DNA of 64,000 nucleotides from Wolbachia endosymbiont of Diaphorina citri (GCF_013096535.2 NZ_CP051265.2:1240001-1304000); one strand, 5' to 3'; counted from the stretch's first letter, positions 45,860-56,461 are shown. Program-made: numbers and translations. Notes: generated by a model not told the origin, from the letters alone.

Positions 45860-47248
45860 ATGGATAAAAAAATTAGGATAGAATCAGATAGCTTAGGAGA
45901 AGTAAAAGTACCAAGTGAACGTTACTGGGGAGCTCAGACTCAGCGTTCTTTGGAAAATTTCAAAATTGGTACAGAGAAAATGCCAGAGCCCCTGATTAAA
46001 GCGCTAGCAATAGTAAAACTTGCAGCAGCACGTGTTAACATGAAACAGGGTAGCATAGATAATAGAGTAGGGGATGCAATCTGCACAGCGGCACAGGAGG
46101 TAATAGACGGTAAATTTAATAATCAATTTCCGCTTGTTGTTTGGCAAACCGGTTCTGGAACGCAGACCAATATGAATGTGAATGAAGTGATCAGCAATCG
46201 TGCAATAGAAATTTTGGGCGGTGATTTAGGTAGTAAGTCTCCAGTGCATCCAAATGATCATGTAAACTGTGGTCAGTCATCAAATGACACTTTTCCAACA
46301 GCAATGCATATAGCAGTAGCAGAGCAAATAAACCGCTTGCTTATTCCCAATCTTGAAGAATTATATAAAGCGCTAAATAATAAGGTTCATGAATTTAAAG
46401 ATATAATAAAAGTAGGGCGTACTCATCTGCAAGATGCAACTCCTCTAACACTTGGGCAGGAATTTTCTGGCTATGCAGTTCAGATTAAAAAGGGAATAGA
46501 GAGAGTAAAGTCAACTCTAAGCAATGTATATGAACTTGCACAAGGTGGCACCGCGGTTGGCACGGGAATCAATACTAAAAAGGGTTTTGCTGAGGATTTT
46601 GCTAAAGAAGTGGCAAAAATCACTAATTTTCCATTTATTTCAGCAAAAAATAAGTTTGAAGCACTAGCAGCAAATGATGCTTTAGTTGAGCTCAGTGGAG
46701 CACTCAATACAGTAGCAGTAAGCTTGATGAAAATTGCAAATGATATAAGGCTACTTGGTTCTGGTCCAAGATGCGGAATTGGAGAAATAATGTTACCAGA
46801 AAATGAGCCTGGCTCTTCAATCATGCCGGGTAAGGTGAATCCAACTCAATGCGAAGCAGTGACTATGGTATGTGCTCAAGTTATGGGAAATCATGTTGCC
46901 GTGACAATTGGTGGCTCAAATGGTCATTTTGAATTGAACGTGTTTAAGCCGGTGATAATTTACAATGTTTTGCAGTCTATAAGACTTTTAGCTGATGCAA
47001 GTTTAAATTTTGCAGAGAAATGTGTAGTTGATATTAAAGCAAACGAAGAAAGAATAAAGGATTTACTAAATCAGTCGTTAATGCTAGTTACTATATTAAA
47101 TACGCATATAGGATATGACAATGCAGCAAAAATAGCGAAGCTTGCTTATAAAGAAAATATCACTCTAAAAGAAGCAGCAGCAAAACTTCAACTGCTCACT
47201 GAGGAGGAGTTTGAAAGGATAGTGAAACCAGAGGAGATGGTAGGTTAA
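45860..47248 (+). CDS. fumC: Fumarate hydratase class II
   Basis: 462 residues, full length. It interconverts fumarate and malate in the TCA cycle. Signature [15 protein letters not shown] (about 316-330) with the catalytic Ser loop, and [20 protein letters not shown] (about 95-115), [20 protein letters not shown] and [13 protein letters not shown] are all present. ATG 45860 follows GAAGGAGG. A strong terminator overlaps its stop codon. Confidence 0.96.
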   Translation: MDKKIRIESDSLGEVKVPSERYWGAQTQRSLENFKIGTEKMPEPLIKALAIVKLAAARVNMKQGSIDNRVGDAICTAAQEVIDGKFNNQFPLVVWQTGSGTQTNMNVNEVISNRAIEILGGDLGSKSPVHPNDHVNCGQSSNDTFPTAMHIAVAEQINRLLIPNLEELYKALNNKVHEFKDIIKVGRTHLQDATPLTLGQEFSGYAVQIKKGIERVKSTLSNVYELAQGGTAVGTGINTKKGFAEDFAKEVAKITNFPFISAKNKFEALAANDALVELSGALNTVAVSLMKIANDIRLLGSGPRCGIGEIMLPENEPGSSIMPGKVNPTQCEAVTMVCAQVMGNHVAVTIGGSNGHFELNVFKPVIIYNVLQSIRLLADASLNFAEKCVVDIKANEERIKDLLNQSLMLVTILNTHIGYDNAAKIAKLAYKENITLKEAAAKLQLLTEEEFERIVKPEEMVG

Positions 47249-47265
47249 ACTACCACCTTTTTTTT
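47238..47265 (+). terminator. Rho-independent terminator of fumC
   Basis: TGGTAG-GTTAAA-CTACCA hairpin (47238-47255) followed by CC and eight Ts. The fumC stop is in the loop. It may also serve the convergent repeat-protein gene. Confidence 0.9.
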
Positions 47266-47273
47266 GTCCCTAG

Positions 47274-50003
47274 TTAATTGTGGTAATATGTATGGAATTT
47301 TGCTGGTTGCTCTACATATACCTCTTCTAAATCACTTAGAGCGTGGTCATTGCGATTAAAGCCATATCTTTTAACCATCTCATCTAGCGTAACAGAGCTT
47401 AGAGAGAAACTGAACTCTGGCAATGGATTCACATTTGAGGATTGCAGACTAGTTAATGGCTCTCCGACATTTATTTGAGAGTATAGGAAAGTTAGCTCAC
47501 CTTCCAGGCTAGTATGTTCTTCTGGTACTGCACTATCATTAACTATTGAATCTTCTGGTACTATATTGCAGAATTGATTATGGAATTCAGCAAAACCCTC
47601 AAATGGAGGTACTGATATGCACTGGCGCTTTGCTGGTGGCTCCACTGTAGATATTTCGTCTATTCCATTATCAAACTCACGTTCAGCAACTATTTGTTCT
47701 AATGTAGCAAAACTTGGAAGAAAATTTTCTAAACTTGGCTCTGAAAATTCATTCAGATCATCTCTCTTTCTTTTGTGTACTAACGGTTCATTTTCATAAG
47801 AAAAGTCTGGTCTACTATCAAATGTATGTTCAACAACTGTTTCCTCGAATGCAGGAGATATAGGAGATAAATTTAACTCTGGCAAATCATCCACAATTGA
47901 GGATTGCAGACTAGTTACTCCATTTATCAAATAGTTATAATAAGACTCTGGGGATAATTGCTCACCTTCTAGGCTATCTGATATATTCTCATTCGACGTT
48001 AAACTACTACTCACCGTTGAATTTTCTGTTACAGTATTGCGGAATTGATTATCGAATTCAGCAAAACCTGGAAATGGAATTACTGTTTGGCTACATGATT
48101 GATTCTCTTTGTCAGAAGAAAGTTCTACTCTAGTATCAAATGAATGTTCAACAACTGTTTCCTCGAACGCAGGAGATATAGGAGAGAAATTTGCTGCTGG
48201 CAAATCATCTCTGTTTTGTACTAACGGTTCATTGGAGTTTTCAGTGCTTAAATTGTTTACACTCTCTTTATTATTTAAATAAAATTTCCTTAGGGTATAC
48301 TTAGCTTTGAAAGTTGATTTTGTCTTCAAATGTACTCTATAATCTTCTTTTTGCTGAGGGTCTAGTTGATAAAGTAGAGTTTTAAATAAAGTAGATGTGG
48401 GATAAATACAATCGAGTGTATTGAAAGCAAACTCTTGAGGCAACTGATTAAAGATTAAAAGTGCTTCTTTCTTGTCTAGTGAATTTAGTATGCCGGACAT
48501 AGCTTTAGAGCCTTGAGGCTTTGCTTTTACATGCTCTATATATTGATTTTTATCTAATTTACCAAATAGAGTTTTAAATAAAGTAGATGTGGGATTAATA
48601 CAATCGAGTGTATTGAAAGCAAACTCTTGAGGTAACTGATTAAAGAGTCTAGATGCATCTTCCTTCTTTAGAGCATTTAGTATGCCGGACATAGCTTTAG
48701 AGCCTTGAGGCTTTGCTTTTACATGCTCTATATATTGATTTTTATCTAATTTACCAAATAGAGTTTTAAATAAAGTAGATGAGGGATTAATACAATCGAG
48801 TGTATTGAAAGCAAACTCTTGAGGCAACTGATTAAAGATTAAAAGTGTATCTTTCTCGTCTAGTGAATTTAGTATGCCGGACATAGCTTTAGAGCCTTGA
48901 GGCTTTGCTTTTACATGCTCTATATATTGATTTTTATCTAATTTACCAAATAGAGTTTTAAATAAAGTAGATGTGGGATTAATACAATCGAGTGTATTGA
49001 AAGCAAACTCTTGAGGCAACTGATTAAAGATTAAAAGTGCTTCTTTCTTGTCTAGTGAATTTAGTATGCCGGACATAGCTTTAGAGCCTTGAGGCTTTGC
49101 TTTTACATGCTCTATATATTGATTTTTATCTAATTTACCAAATAGAGTTTTAAATAAAGTAGATGAGGGATTAATACAATCGAGTGTATTGAAAGCAAAC
49201 TCTTGAGGTAACTGATTAAAGAGTCTAGATGCATCTTCCTTCTTTAGAGCATTTAGTATGCCGGACATAGCTTTAGAGCCTTGAGGCTTTGCTTTTACAT
49301 GCTCTATATATTGATTTTTATCTAATTTACCAAATAGAGTTTTAAATAAAGTAGATGTGGGATAAATACAATCGAGTGTATTGAAAGCAAACTCTTGAGG
49401 CAACTGATTAAAGATAGAAAGTGCTTCTTTCTTGTCTAGTGAATTTAGTATGCCGGACATAGCTTTAGAGCCTTGAGGCTTTGCTTTTACATGCTCTATA
49501 TATTGATTTTTATCTAATTTACCAAATAGAGTTTTAAATAAAGTAGATGAGGGATTAATACAATCGAGTGTATTGAAAGCAAACTCTTGAGGCAACTGAT
49601 TAAAGATTAAAAGTGCTTCTTTCTTGTCTAGTGAATTTAGTATGCCGGACATAGCTTTAGAGCCTTGAGGCTTTGCTTTTACATGCTCTATATATTGATT
49701 TTTATCTAATTTACCAAATAGAGTTTTAAATAAAGTATATGTGGGATAAATACAATCGAGTGTATTGAAAGCAAACTCTTGAGGCAACTGATTAAAGATT
49801 AAAAGTGCTTCTTTCTTGTCTAGTGAATTTAGTATGCCGGACATAGCTTTAGAGCCTTGAGGCTTTGCTTTTACATGCTCTATATATTCTATTTTATGGT
49901 TGGCGCTAAGGTTATGAAATACCTCTCTAAATTTCCTTCTTTGGTTACGACAAGCTAACTTGTTTAAATTTTTCACTACTTTGTCGCTTATACTACTATG
50001 CAT
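47274..50003 (-). CDS. Large tandem-repeat protein (eight 64-residue repeats)
   Basis: 909 residues; no family recognised. After a 39-residue leader, eight near-identical 64-residue units fill about 40-551 (each YIEHVKAKPQGSKAMSGILN, then IFNQLPQEFAFNTLDCI and STLFKTLFGKLDKNQ). The units differ mainly at two places: SLDKKEALLI versus ALKKEDASRL, and IYPTS versus INPSS. The C-terminal 350 residues are acidic and Ser-rich, with a second, looser repeat (SPISPAFEETVVEH, PPFEGFAEFHNQF). There is no signal peptide or membrane span. The helical repeats suggest a binding scaffold; an effector role is a guess. Confidence 0.85.
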   Translation of the reverse strand: MHSSISDKVVKNLNKLACRNQRRKFREVFHNLSANHKIEYIEHVKAKPQGSKAMSGILNSLDKKEALLIFNQLPQEFAFNTLDCIYPTYTLFKTLFGKLDKNQYIEHVKAKPQGSKAMSGILNSLDKKEALLIFNQLPQEFAFNTLDCINPSSTLFKTLFGKLDKNQYIEHVKAKPQGSKAMSGILNSLDKKEALSIFNQLPQEFAFNTLDCIYPTSTLFKTLFGKLDKNQYIEHVKAKPQGSKAMSGILNALKKEDASRLFNQLPQEFAFNTLDCINPSSTLFKTLFGKLDKNQYIEHVKAKPQGSKAMSGILNSLDKKEALLIFNQLPQEFAFNTLDCINPTSTLFKTLFGKLDKNQYIEHVKAKPQGSKAMSGILNSLDEKDTLLIFNQLPQEFAFNTLDCINPSSTLFKTLFGKLDKNQYIEHVKAKPQGSKAMSGILNALKKEDASRLFNQLPQEFAFNTLDCINPTSTLFKTLFGKLDKNQYIEHVKAKPQGSKAMSGILNSLDKKEALLIFNQLPQEFAFNTLDCIYPTSTLFKTLLYQLDPQQKEDYRVHLKTKSTFKAKYTLRKFYLNNKESVNNLSTENSNEPLVQNRDDLPAANFSPISPAFEETVVEHSFDTRVELSSDKENQSCSQTVIPFPGFAEFDNQFRNTVTENSTVSSSLTSNENISDSLEGEQLSPESYYNYLINGVTSLQSSIVDDLPELNLSPISPAFEETVVEHTFDSRPDFSYENEPLVHKRKRDDLNEFSEPSLENFLPSFATLEQIVAEREFDNGIDEISTVEPPAKRQCISVPPFEGFAEFHNQFCNIVPEDSIVNDSAVPEEHTSLEGELTFLYSQINVGEPLTSLQSSNVNPLPEFSFSLSSVTLDEMVKRYGFNRNDHALSDLEEVYVEQPAKFHTYYHN
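48351..49886 (-). repeat. 192-bp tandem repeat array, eight units
   Basis: The marker TACATGCTCTATATATTG recurs every 192 bp (for example at about 48,528, 48,720, 48,912, 49,104, 49,296, 49,488 and 49,680). It codes the 64-residue repeats above. Near-identity of units indicates recent expansion or gene conversion. Confidence 0.93.
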
Positions 50004-50281
50004 TTCTTTACCACTATTATTAATTAATATATATTATATTAACTTTTATGAGAAAATCAATATAAATATTGAAAAATTAATTATTTTTATTATAAAAACA
50101 GGAATTCTATTAATTTTTTTCCTGATTTGTGTCTGTTTTGCTTTCTATAGCTAACCCAAATTAGGTTTACCGGAACAAATTTTATAAATAATTTAAGTTA
50201 GCGCGTGACTAGATTTTTAGATTGGATCCTATCATAGGATGACAAATTGGACCCCAGACTATGCAAGAAATCTAAGGCGAA

Positions 50282-51463
50282 TTATCTTTCATGGTCTGTC
50301 TTTGTTTTTTCTACTTTTGTGACAGGAGTTACCAATGGATTATCAATTTGCTTTAAACCTTCACTTGCGCTTTGGTCTTGATTTGAAAGGAGCTTATTTT
50401 GTTGTTGCCCTTCATCGTTTGAAGTGCTTTTTTGAGTAGTGCCTTTTCTATCCTCTACACTCTTTTTATCTTCACCAAAAAGTTTTTTGAATATTTTCTT
50501 CAGAAAACGTACCAAAAAGCCTTCTTCTTTTTGATTTTCTTTCGGTTGAGCTATATTTTTCTTTTCACTCAACTGAGATTTTTTATTATTAGATTTTTTT
50601 TCTGTAGTATTCCTATCCACTGAGACTTGTTTTAATGAAATTTCAGGCTTTTTGTTGCTCGGTTTATCTTTTATAGGATCTTTGCTTACTGAAGGTTGTA
50701 CTGTATCTGTTTGAACAGAAATCTTTTCTTGTTGAAAGTTTTTATTTTCTGAAACGGATCTTCCAGAAGTATTTGTTTCGCTAACTGAGTCACGAATTTT
50801 GTCTGTTTGTACAGAAATCTTTTCTTGTTTATTTTGATCAGAAATTTTGCCTTCTAATGTAGTTTGAGATTTTTTATTACTTTCAAACTCTGCAACTTTT
50901 TTACTTGTAAAAACGTCTTTTCCTTCGAATTTTTGTTTAAATCCAGCAATCTTTTTAAAATCTTCAGCTATTTTTTTGTCTGCACGATCCATTCGACCTT
51001 CAAGATTATGAATCAATTTTTTAATAATCTTCACTTCATCTTTACGCCCTTTTTGAGCTTTAAGCTCCCGGTGCAATTCAACAATAATTTTTACTTTATC
51101 TTCCAATGAAGAATTTTCTGGAAAAACATCTTTAAGTTCCCGATTCAATTCGACGATCTTTTCAAAATCTTTAGCTACTTTTTTAGCTGCACGGTTCATT
51201 CGATCTCTAAGACTACGATTTAATTTTGCAATAGTCTTGATTTTATCTCCCAGTGAAGAATTATCTGCTGCAGAAATATCTTTTAACCTTTTCCCGGGAT
51301 TTTCTTTGGTTACTTGCCTTTTGTAAGCTTTAAGTTCCTGGCGGAAATCATTGATAATCTTCACTTTATCTTCCAGCGACGTACCTTCTGGAAAAGCACC
51401 AGCAAAGACATCCTTGAATTTCTTCTCAATATCTTGTGTATCTTTAAGCTGTGTCATACCCAA
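50282..51463 (-). CDS. Coiled-coil, low-complexity protein of unknown function
   Basis: 393 residues (ATG 51457, MTQLKDTQD, is an alternative start). Residues 10-175 hold heptad-like helices with an internal repeat (SSLGDKIKTIAKLNRSLRDR; SSLEDKVKIIVELHRELKAQ; AKDFEKIVELNRELKD). The rest is Lys/Ser/Gln-rich and likely disordered, with repeated QEKISVQTDT phrases. A basic patch, VRFLKKIFKKLFGEDKK (about 325-341), could be an amphipathic helix. No signal peptide. It is preceded by a repeat-protein gene on the same strand. Confidence 0.75.
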   Translation of the reverse strand: MGMTQLKDTQDIEKKFKDVFAGAFPEGTSLEDKVKIINDFRQELKAYKRQVTKENPGKRLKDISAADNSSLGDKIKTIAKLNRSLRDRMNRAAKKVAKDFEKIVELNRELKDVFPENSSLEDKVKIIVELHRELKAQKGRKDEVKIIKKLIHNLEGRMDRADKKIAEDFKKIAGFKQKFEGKDVFTSKKVAEFESNKKSQTTLEGKISDQNKQEKISVQTDKIRDSVSETNTSGRSVSENKNFQQEKISVQTDTVQPSVSKDPIKDKPSNKKPEISLKQVSVDRNTTEKKSNNKKSQLSEKKNIAQPKENQKEEGFLVRFLKKIFKKLFGEDKKSVEDRKGTTQKSTSNDEGQQQNKLLSNQDQSASEGLKQIDNPLVTPVTKVEKTKTDHER

Positions 51464-51600
51464 CTAAATAAAAGCTTATACTAAAATCAGTATATTAGTT
51501 AATTATGTAAAAATGGTTAAGACACAAGGAGCACCTCATTTATGCTTTTTTCATCAAAATATCATTTACTTATTAACTTAAAATACGTCACAATATAAAA

Positions 51601-52242
51601 ATGAAAAATAGCCCGTTAGCAGTAGTATTCGATTGGGATAATACCTTAGTTGACACTCAAGATAATATTTCTAATGCTATTAAGCATACTTTAGATTTGA
51701 TGGGATCTGGCAGTAAAGTTGTTGATAGAAATTCTCATGAATCAAGAAAGAGCTACATGGTCAATTTGTTTGGTGATCAGTGGAAAAAAGCGAACCAGAT
51801 ATATCAAAAATACCTAGATAGTGCACTGTTACAAAATATTACTCTGAACGAGGGAGTAGAGGGAATGCTCCAGACGCTGAAAAGCCACAATATTTACCTA
51901 GCGATAGTTAGCAATAAGAAAAATACTAATTTACGTCAAGAAGTTGCCTACTTTAAACTAGATTCTTACTTTGAAAGAATAGTTGGATCATGTGATACTG
52001 CAGAAGATAAACCATCTGCAACTCCACTGCTATTTGCACTAGAGGAGAGTACGCTACCTGTAAATAGAGAAAATGTGTTTTTTGTTGGTGACAGCATCAC
52101 AGACATTCTATGTGCACAAAATGCAAATTGCTTACCTATTGTATACGGACAATCAATAAGAGGTTATGAAGATTTGTTATATTTTCAACATTTTAATAAA
52201 CTTACAGAATTCATAGTAAAGTATTTGAAAGATAGGTGGTAA
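51601..52242 (+). CDS. HAD-superfamily phosphatase (Gph/PGP-like)
   Basis: 213 residues. HAD motif I is VFDWDNTLVDT (8-18; nucleophile Asp10, acid Asp12). Motif II is LAIVSNKK, motif III the Lys in AEDKPSATPL, and motif IV FVGDSITDILCAQNA. A helical cap lies between motifs I and II. It is similar to phosphoglycolate phosphatases; the substrate is not certain. ATG 51601. Its stop overlaps the RDD gene (TAATG). Confidence 0.87.
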   Translation: MKNSPLAVVFDWDNTLVDTQDNISNAIKHTLDLMGSGSKVVDRNSHESRKSYMVNLFGDQWKKANQIYQKYLDSALLQNITLNEGVEGMLQTLKSHNIYLAIVSNKKNTNLRQEVAYFKLDSYFERIVGSCDTAEDKPSATPLLFALEESTLPVNRENVFFVGDSITDILCAQNANCLPIVYGQSIRGYEDLLYFQHFNKLTEFIVKYLKDRW

Positions 52243-52715
52243 TGACAGAGATCGCTAGTGTACACAGGCGCTTTTGCGCATATTTAATAGATGTAGCAAT
52301 TTTATTAATTCCAACCTTACTAATTGTGTTGTCATTAGGGGATTTTTCATTAATTTTACACCTGTCATGCATGTGTATAAATTGTGGCTACTTTACATAT
52401 TTTATATCTTCAACAGCTCAAGCAACTCCTGGTCAACAGTTAATGAATATATATACTATCACTTTAGATAGTTCTAAAATAGGTTTGAGCTTAGCATTTG
52501 ATCGCACTATCTCTCAGTTTTTTCTTCCTATGCTAAATAATTCAATTATCACCTTTATCAAACTTTTTCAAACATCAGTAAATGCTTTAAGTACACTAGA
52601 AGTGATTATAGTGATGCTTACCTTCAGTTGGTATTTAGTTGCTTGCTTCTCTCAGAGGAAACAGGCATTTCATGATGTGCTATTTGATACGATTGTTGTG
52701 AGAAAAATGAATTGA
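52242..52715 (+). CDS. RDD-family membrane protein
   Basis: 157 residues. Start ATG 52242 shares a base with the HAD gene stop. It opens with the RDD-like signature RRFCAYLIDVAILLIP (Arg and Asp in the first helix). QATPGQQLMNIYTITLDSS follows (conserved PGK/Q loop), with further helices at about 65-90 and 115-140. RDD proteins are thought to be transporters or exchangers; the role here is unknown. Confidence 0.85.
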   Translation: MTEIASVHRRFCAYLIDVAILLIPTLLIVLSLGDFSLILHLSCMCINCGYFTYFISSTAQATPGQQLMNIYTITLDSSKIGLSLAFDRTISQFFLPMLNNSIITFIKLFQTSVNALSTLEVIIVMLTFSWYLVACFSQRKQAFHDVLFDTIVVRKMN

Positions 52716-52768
52716 TGTTGCCTTGATTGTTATGTAGATTACATTGGTATATTAGATAAAGGAAGTTT

Positions 52769-53245
52769 ATGAATAAAGAAATAGTAGAACATTTGAATAA
52801 ATTATTGACTCATGAATTAACTTCCGTGCGTCAGTACCTTTTGCATTCTGCGATTCTTAAAAATAGTGGAATCAATAAACTTGCAGAAAAGATGAGAAAG
52901 GAGCTTAATGAAGAACTTGAGCATGCAAATAGGTTGGCAGAAAGAATTTTACTGCTTAAGGGCATGCCAAATTTTCAAGATACAAATAAAATCTCAAAGT
53001 ATGAAGGAAAGTTCACAAAAGATACAATGCAGAAAATCTTAGAAGATAATTCTAACTTAGAAGAAGAAGGTATCAAGGGCATCAAAGAGGCAATTTCCGT
53101 TGCTGAAAAAGAAAAGGATTTCGTGAGTGTAATGTTATTAGAAGGACTACTGAAAAATGAGGAAGAGCACTTACATTGGATCAAAGAACAGGTTGACCTT
53201 ATTGAGCTTATGGGTATTGAAAATTACTTGAGAACACAAATATAG
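52769..53245 (+). CDS. bfr: Bacterioferritin
   Basis: 158 residues, the normal size for the 24-mer iron store. It begins with EIVEHLNKLLTHELTSVRQY (first ferroxidase Glu at about 17) and has ELNEELEHANRLAERIL (Glu and His ligands) and NEEEHLHWIKEQVDLIELMG near the C-terminus (EExH motif). It stores iron and limits oxidative damage. GTG-started SURF1 follows after 1 bp, so they are likely co-transcribed. Confidence 0.93.
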   Translation: MNKEIVEHLNKLLTHELTSVRQYLLHSAILKNSGINKLAEKMRKELNEELEHANRLAERILLLKGMPNFQDTNKISKYEGKFTKDTMQKILEDNSNLEEEGIKGIKEAISVAEKEKDFVSVMLLEGLLKNEEEHLHWIKEQVDLIELMGIENYLRTQI

Positions 53246-53246
53246 A

Positions 53247-53858
53247 GTGTTAAGAAAAACAGTATTTATTTTCATTATACCTTTTTTACTTCTTTTTTCA
53301 CTCGGGTTATGGCAGTTATTTAGATTGAGCTGGAAGAATAATATTATCAAAAATATGGATCTTCCAGTTATTCATCTACTGCCTAGTGATAATCTTTCAA
53401 AGTTTAACTACAGAAACGTTAAAATCGACGGAATTTTAAGTGATATAGAACTATATGTTTTCGCAGGTCAACGTGGCTATCATGTGCTGTCTCCTATGTT
53501 GCTTACCACTGGAAATTACATGTTAGTGAATAAAGGAATAGTTAGAGAAAAAAAAGAAGAAAAAGCAAAAATTGAAAAAGTAGCTTTAAGTGGAGTTTTA
53601 TATTGTGATGGTAGCAAAAATTGGTTTATCAAAAATGATATTGCTTCAAATACGTGGTTTACCTTAAGTACAGAAGAAATCTCCAATGATCTAGGTATTA
53701 AGCTAGAAAAATGTATATTGTGGAAAGACAATTTTGGTGGCAAATTGACTATACAGCCAATTAAGCATTGGGAATATGCAATTACTTGGTTTGCACTTTC
53801 CTTTATTTGGCTAATTATGTGTATATTTTACTATAGGCAAAATAGATATAAGTCGTAG
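53247..53858 (+). CDS. SURF1-family cytochrome oxidase assembly protein
   Basis: 203 residues, GTG start. It has one N-terminal helix (FIFIIPFLLLFSLGLWQLFR) and one C-terminal helix (WFALSFIWLIMCIFYY), the SURF1 topology. Between them are NYRNVKIDGILSD and VFAGQRGYHVLSPMLLTTGN with MLVNKGIV. The conserved NYRxV and GYHVxxP elements support the call. It assists heme a insertion in cytochrome c oxidase. It ends 10 bp before a recombinase/MurC fusion. Confidence 0.87.
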   Translation: MLRKTVFIFIIPFLLLFSLGLWQLFRLSWKNNIIKNMDLPVIHLLPSDNLSKFNYRNVKIDGILSDIELYVFAGQRGYHVLSPMLLTTGNYMLVNKGIVREKKEEKAKIEKVALSGVLYCDGSKNWFIKNDIASNTWFTLSTEEISNDLGIKLEKCILWKDNFGGKLTIQPIKHWEYAITWFALSFIWLIMCIFYYRQNRYKS

Positions 53859-53867
53859 AGATACAGT

Positions 53868-54866
53868 GTGGAAAAAGAAAAGCTACAAATAGAAAAAATG
53901 CAACAAAGTGGAAGAAAATACTTATTACAAGGGTTAGTGATATGTCAGTGTTGCAAATCCGTTTATTATGGAATGAGTAATGCTAAGGGAGGAAGAAGTT
54001 ACTATCGTTGTCCTGGAAAACGTTTTGGTGAATGTAACAGCAAATCAATACGCGCGGATATACTAGAAGAGGTAGTATGGGAAGAAGTTAAGATGGTAAG
54101 AGAGCACATAACGAAGGAAAAGTGTGATTTATCAGAGGCAGATTGGGAGACTAAACTTAATATAATTAGAAAATTAGTTCAACGCATTGAAATTGATGAT
54201 GATAATGTACATATAGTGTTTCAATTAAAAGAACTCGCTCTCGAAGGACAAAAAGAAGATATTCAACCTTGTACCAGAATTATAAAGAATGTAGTGCTAT
54301 CAAATGCAATAGGAATGCATAAAGTTAGCAACGCCCTGGCTGCAATATCAGCTGCAGTGAAACTTGGAATTAGTGATGAAGAGATTAAAAAAGGTCTTTT
54401 GGAATTTAAAGGAGTAGCAAGGAGATTTTCTTTAATTGCCGATATTAAAGGTGTTAAGTTAATTGAGGATTATGCTCACCACCCAAATGAAATACAGGCA
54501 ACCCTGGCAGCAGCACGTTCGATTGCTAAAAGAAAGGTAATAGGAATTATCGAGCCGCTTCGTTTTGCTCGTATTCGTAATTTTTTTGATGAGTTCGTAC
54601 GAATTTTCATGATGTTTGATTATGTAATTCTCACTCCTGTCCATCCTCCAGAAGATAAGCCTATTCCTGGCTGTGGAATTGATGATATACAAAAAGCCTT
54701 GATCAGTAATGGGTTTAATGATGTGAAGATTATGAATAATACTTTACTCATTTCACATTTTATTAGTAATTCGACAAGTTCAGGAGATGTAGTATTATTT
54801 ATTGGTGCTGGTAGTAATATAGCTAAACTAGCAAGAGAAGCTGCAAAGCTGCTGCTAGTAAAATAA
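53868..54866 (+). CDS. Serine-recombinase C-terminal fragment fused in frame to MurC C-terminal domain
   Basis: 332 residues, GTG start. Residues 1 to about 143 match the zinc ribbon and C-terminal region of a large serine recombinase ([18 protein letters not shown], then [26 protein letters not shown]). From about 144 it is Mur[51 protein letters not shown] and [13 protein letters not shown]. MurC's N-terminal UDP-binding and central ATP (GKT) regions are missing, so this cannot be a complete UDP-MurNAc-alanine ligase. It looks like the scar of prophage integration or loss in murC. Confidence 0.85.
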   Translation: MEKEKLQIEKMQQSGRKYLLQGLVICQCCKSVYYGMSNAKGGRSYYRCPGKRFGECNSKSIRADILEEVVWEEVKMVREHITKEKCDLSEADWETKLNIIRKLVQRIEIDDDNVHIVFQLKELALEGQKEDIQPCTRIIKNVVLSNAIGMHKVSNALAAISAAVKLGISDEEIKKGLLEFKGVARRFSLIADIKGVKLIEDYAHHPNEIQATLAAARSIAKRKVIGIIEPLRFARIRNFFDEFVRIFMMFDYVILTPVHPPEDKPIPGCGIDDIQKALISNGFNDVKIMNNTLLISHFISNSTSSGDVVLFIGAGSNIAKLAREAAKLLLVK

Positions 54867-54894
54867 ACTTAAGCATTGGTGATTTATATGATAA

Positions 54895-55160
54895 AATTGT
54901 GTAGTAAAACTGGATCCCAGTGTCTAGGCAAACAACTGTACAGACATTGTGATATGGGGATAGGTTCCATTAAGAATGGTGTCATCCCAGTGCCCAGACA
55001 CTGGGATCCAGAAAACTTAACTTTAAATAAGTGGCTGTATAATAAAAACTGGATTCCAGTGTCAAGCACTGACCATCCGCTACTCAAATTACCTGTATAT
55101 TGCAATGTTCATACACTGAAATGTTACAGCGCTGGGGTGACATTTCCCGAACGTGCACAC
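54895..55160. repeat. Two palindromic-type repeats between murC fusion and eno
   Basis: First element about 54,906-55,015 (CTGGATCCCAGTGTCTAGG, then ATCCCAGTGCCCAGACACTGGGAT). Second about 55,045-55,145 (CTGGATTCCAGTGTCAAGC, CTACTCAAATTACCTG, GCTGGGGTGACA). The open frame here is repeat DNA, not a gene. Confidence 0.8.
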
Positions 55161-55189
55161 AATTGTGAATCTAGTAGAGGTTTAGCATG

Positions 55190-56461
55190 ATGAAAAAGAC
55201 AATTAGCAGTGTATTTGCAAGAGAAATTTTAGATAGCAGGGGTTACCCAACAATTGAGGTAGAAATAGAACTATGTGATGGAGCAACAGGTAGAGCCGCT
55301 GTCCCTTCTGGGGCTTCGACCGGTAAACTAGAAGCATTGGAGCTGAGAGATCAGGATGAAAAAAGGTATTGTGGTAAAGGAGTGCTGAAAGCTGTTCAAG
55401 CTGTAAATGGAGTAATAGCGAATGAAATCATCGGCATGGATGCAACAGATCAAAATGCGATTGATAAAGCATTAATTGAACTGGATGGAACAAAAAATAA
55501 ATCTAAGCTTGGAGCAAATGCAGTTTTAGGTATATCTCTTGCTGTTGCAAAAGCAGCAGCAAACAGCTTTAAAATGCCGTTATATAAGTATTTGGGAGTG
55601 GGGGAAGAGCAGATGCCAGTTCCACTCATTAACGTAATTAATGGCGGAGTACATGCGGATAATAAACTCGACTTTCAGGAGTTCATGATTCTTCCGGTCG
55701 GTGCTGAGACTTTCAGTGAAGCAATCAGAATATCTGCAGAGGTATTTCATAACTTACGCAGCATTCTTAAGAAAAAAGGTTATAGCACAAACGTAGGAGA
55801 TGAAGGTGGTTTTGCACCAAACATTGGAAGCACTGAAGAAGCTCTTAATCTGATAATTCAGGCTGTGGAATCTGCTGGTTATTTAATGCAAAATCACTTT
55901 GCACTTGGTCTTGATGTTGCTGCATCTACTTTTTATGAAGATGGAGTTTATAAATTTGAAAACAGAGAACTCACTTCAGAGGAATTGGTTCAGTATTATT
56001 TTGACCTTGTAGGCAAATATCCAATAATTTCTATAGAAGATGCAATGAATGAAGACGACTATGAAGGTTGGAAATTACTTACTGTAAAACTTGGGAATAA
56101 AGTTCAATTGGTTGGAGATGATTTATTTGTTACAAATTGTGAACTAATAAGTAAAGGAATAGAGGAGAAAATGGCAAATGCTGTACTAATCAAGCCAAAC
56201 CAGATAGGAACACTTACGGAAACTTTTGCTGCTATTGAAATGGCAAAATCAAATGGCTATAGGGCTATTATTTCTCACCGCTCAGGTGAAACAGAAGATA
56301 CAACGATATCCCACATATCAGTTGCGTCGAATTGTGGGCAAATAAAGACTGGCTCGCTGTCGCGTTCTGATAGGCTTGCAAAGTATAATGAATTGATGAG
56401 AATAGAAAGTTCATTAGGAGAAAATGCTAAATATTATCGCGGGTTAGCATGGATTTCATAG
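55190..56461 (+). CDS. eno: Enolase
   Basis: 423 residues from ATG 55190 (ATG 55187 directly before it is also possible). It converts 2-phosphoglycerate to PEP. Visible: [73 protein letters not shown], the metal ligands around [15 protein letters not shown] and [12 protein letters not shown], the signature [16 protein letters not shown], and [11 protein letters not shown]. Full length. It overlaps obgE by 13 bp. Confidence 0.96.
   Translation: MKKTISSVFAREILDSRGYPTIEVEIELCDGATGRAAVPSGASTGKLEALELRDQDEKRYCGKGVLKAVQAVNGVIANEIIGMDATDQNAIDKALIELDGTKNKSKLGANAVLGISLAVAKAAANSFKMPLYKYLGVGEEQMPVPLINVINGGVHADNKLDFQEFMILPVGAETFSEAIRISAEVFHNLRSILKKKGYSTNVGDEGGFAPNIGSTEEALNLIIQAVESAGYLMQNHFALGLDVAASTFYEDGVYKFENRELTSEELVQYYFDLVGKYPIISIEDAMNEDDYEGWKLLTVKLGNKVQLVGDDLFVTNCELISKGIEEKMANAVLIKPNQIGTLTETFAAIEMAKSNGYRAIISHRSGETEDTTISHISVASNCGQIKTGSLSRSDRLAKYNELMRIESSLGENAKYYRGLAWIS

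Noticed and set aside
48351..49886. CRISPR array
   Set aside because: The repeats are 192 bp, contiguous and coding, with no spacers. No CRISPR array or cas gene is present in the window.
49960..50154. A 64-codon hydrophobic plus-strand open frame
   Set aside because: It overlaps the start of the repeat-protein gene in antisense; AT-rich DNA readily gives hydrophobic frames. No ribosome site or homology seen.
54876..55190. A 104-codon open frame before eno
   Set aside because: Made entirely of two palindromic repeats; no ribosome site.
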